Origin: Rheinheimera hassiensis
GTDB lineage: Bacteria; Pseudomonadota; Gammaproteobacteria; Enterobacterales; Alteromonadaceae
DNA length: 64,000 nucleotides
Reading direction: 5' to 3'
Assembly: GCF_022436675.1 (NCBI RefSeq)
Contig: NZ_JAKUJZ010000005.1
Span: forward strand, 310,001-374,000
Part shown: positions 63,934-64,000 of the stretch, in pieces
Layout: every line of letters starts with the position of its first letter
Numbering within the stretch: the stretch's first letter is position 1
The notes under the pieces: model-generated
The model's input: only the letters and a program-made list of their open reading frames with translations
Database searches by the model: none
Told to the model about the DNA's origin: nothing
Position numbers and translations under genes: made by a program

Positions 63934-64000
63934 ATGCAAAACGATGAATCAGACTTGTTTCTGCAGGAGATGTCTGGTGTAACGCCATTATCTCAGGACG
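63934..64000 (+). CDS. Start of an Smr-like gene (window edge cuts it)
   Basis: Only 22 residues are visible (MQNDESDLFLQEMSGVTPL and a few more), after an AGGAG ribosome site. They fit the N-terminus of SmrA/YdaL-type Smr-domain proteins, which begin with this acidic stretch and are predicted DNA endonucleases. The rest lies beyond the window; the call rests on a short match. Confidence 0.6.
   Translation, partial: MQNDESDLFLQEMSGVTPLSQD

Overview
The window looks like a chromosomal segment of a marine or freshwater gammaproteobacterium of the Alishewanella/Rheinheimera/Arsukibacterium type. The reasons are the gammaproteobacterial gene orders (nadK-recN-bamE-ratB-ratA-smpB-ssrA; minor pilins next to ispH-fkpB-lspA-ileS-ribF-murJ-rpsT), a tmRNA tag close to the E. 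coli one, a pectin/rhamnogalacturonan locus, and the Alteromonadales-type TonB receptor. The genus is inferred from gene content only; no database was searched.

Layout. 1-7.4 kb: rhamnogalacturonan use (KduD-like dehydrogenase, TonB-dependent receptor, DUF4861-GH105 lipoprotein, SGNH acetylesterase) with LacI-like operator candidates. 7.4-14.2 kb: housekeeping and stress genes: hrcA-grpE behind a near-perfect sigma-32 promoter, nadK, recN with LexA boxes, bamE, the ratA/rnfH pair, smpB and ssrA. 14.2-18.2 kb: a 4-kb AT-rich island inserted at the 3' end of ssrA, bounded by 61-bp direct repeats. It holds decayed integrase and VapB remnants, a small-protein/membrane-protein pair, and an overlapping pair made of an NdpA(NA37)-like protein and a RelA/SpoT nucleotidyltransferase. 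That pair is the best candidate for an undescribed defence or toxin-antitoxin-like system. 18.4-26.6 kb: envelope lipid genes (DUF748, mlaA, RND/MMPL exporter), ohr/ohrR, an exosortase-associated acyltransferase homologue and two less defined genes. 26.7-33.2 kb: a divergent HPt-REC-REC-GGDEF cyclase and GAF histidine kinase, then a zrg-like zinc locus with a candidate Zur box. 33.3-37.6 kb: three different photolyase/cryptochrome genes in one overlapping operon. 37.6-41.1 kb: M28 peptidase, TPR/transglutaminase-like lipoprotein, glnB, nadE.

41.1-53.3 kb: two consecutive minor-pilin clusters. One is complete (fimU-pilV-pilW-pilX-pilY1-pilE). The second is a paralogous pilV-pilW-pilX-mini-pilY1-pilE set whose PilY1-like protein is about one third of normal size and lacks the von Willebrand domain. 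A separate fimT faces it, and an algZ/algR two-component pair sits just upstream of fimU with a candidate AlgR box. 53.3-61.1 kb: ispH, fkpB, lspA, ileS, ribF, murJ and rpsT (UUG start). 61.1-64 kb: ArsR regulator, secreted M28 peptidase, two small membrane proteins and the start of an Smr-like gene cut by the window edge.

How the genes fit together. The first block forms a pathway from outer-membrane uptake through de-acetylation and unsaturated-galacturonyl hydrolysis to KduD. SmpB and tmRNA form the trans-translation system, and the two sigma-32-type promoters suggest that both chaperone and ribosome-rescue functions respond to heat. AlgZ/AlgR is placed to control the minor pilins, and LspA, FkpB and IspH keep the order seen beside fimU-pilE in Pseudomonas.
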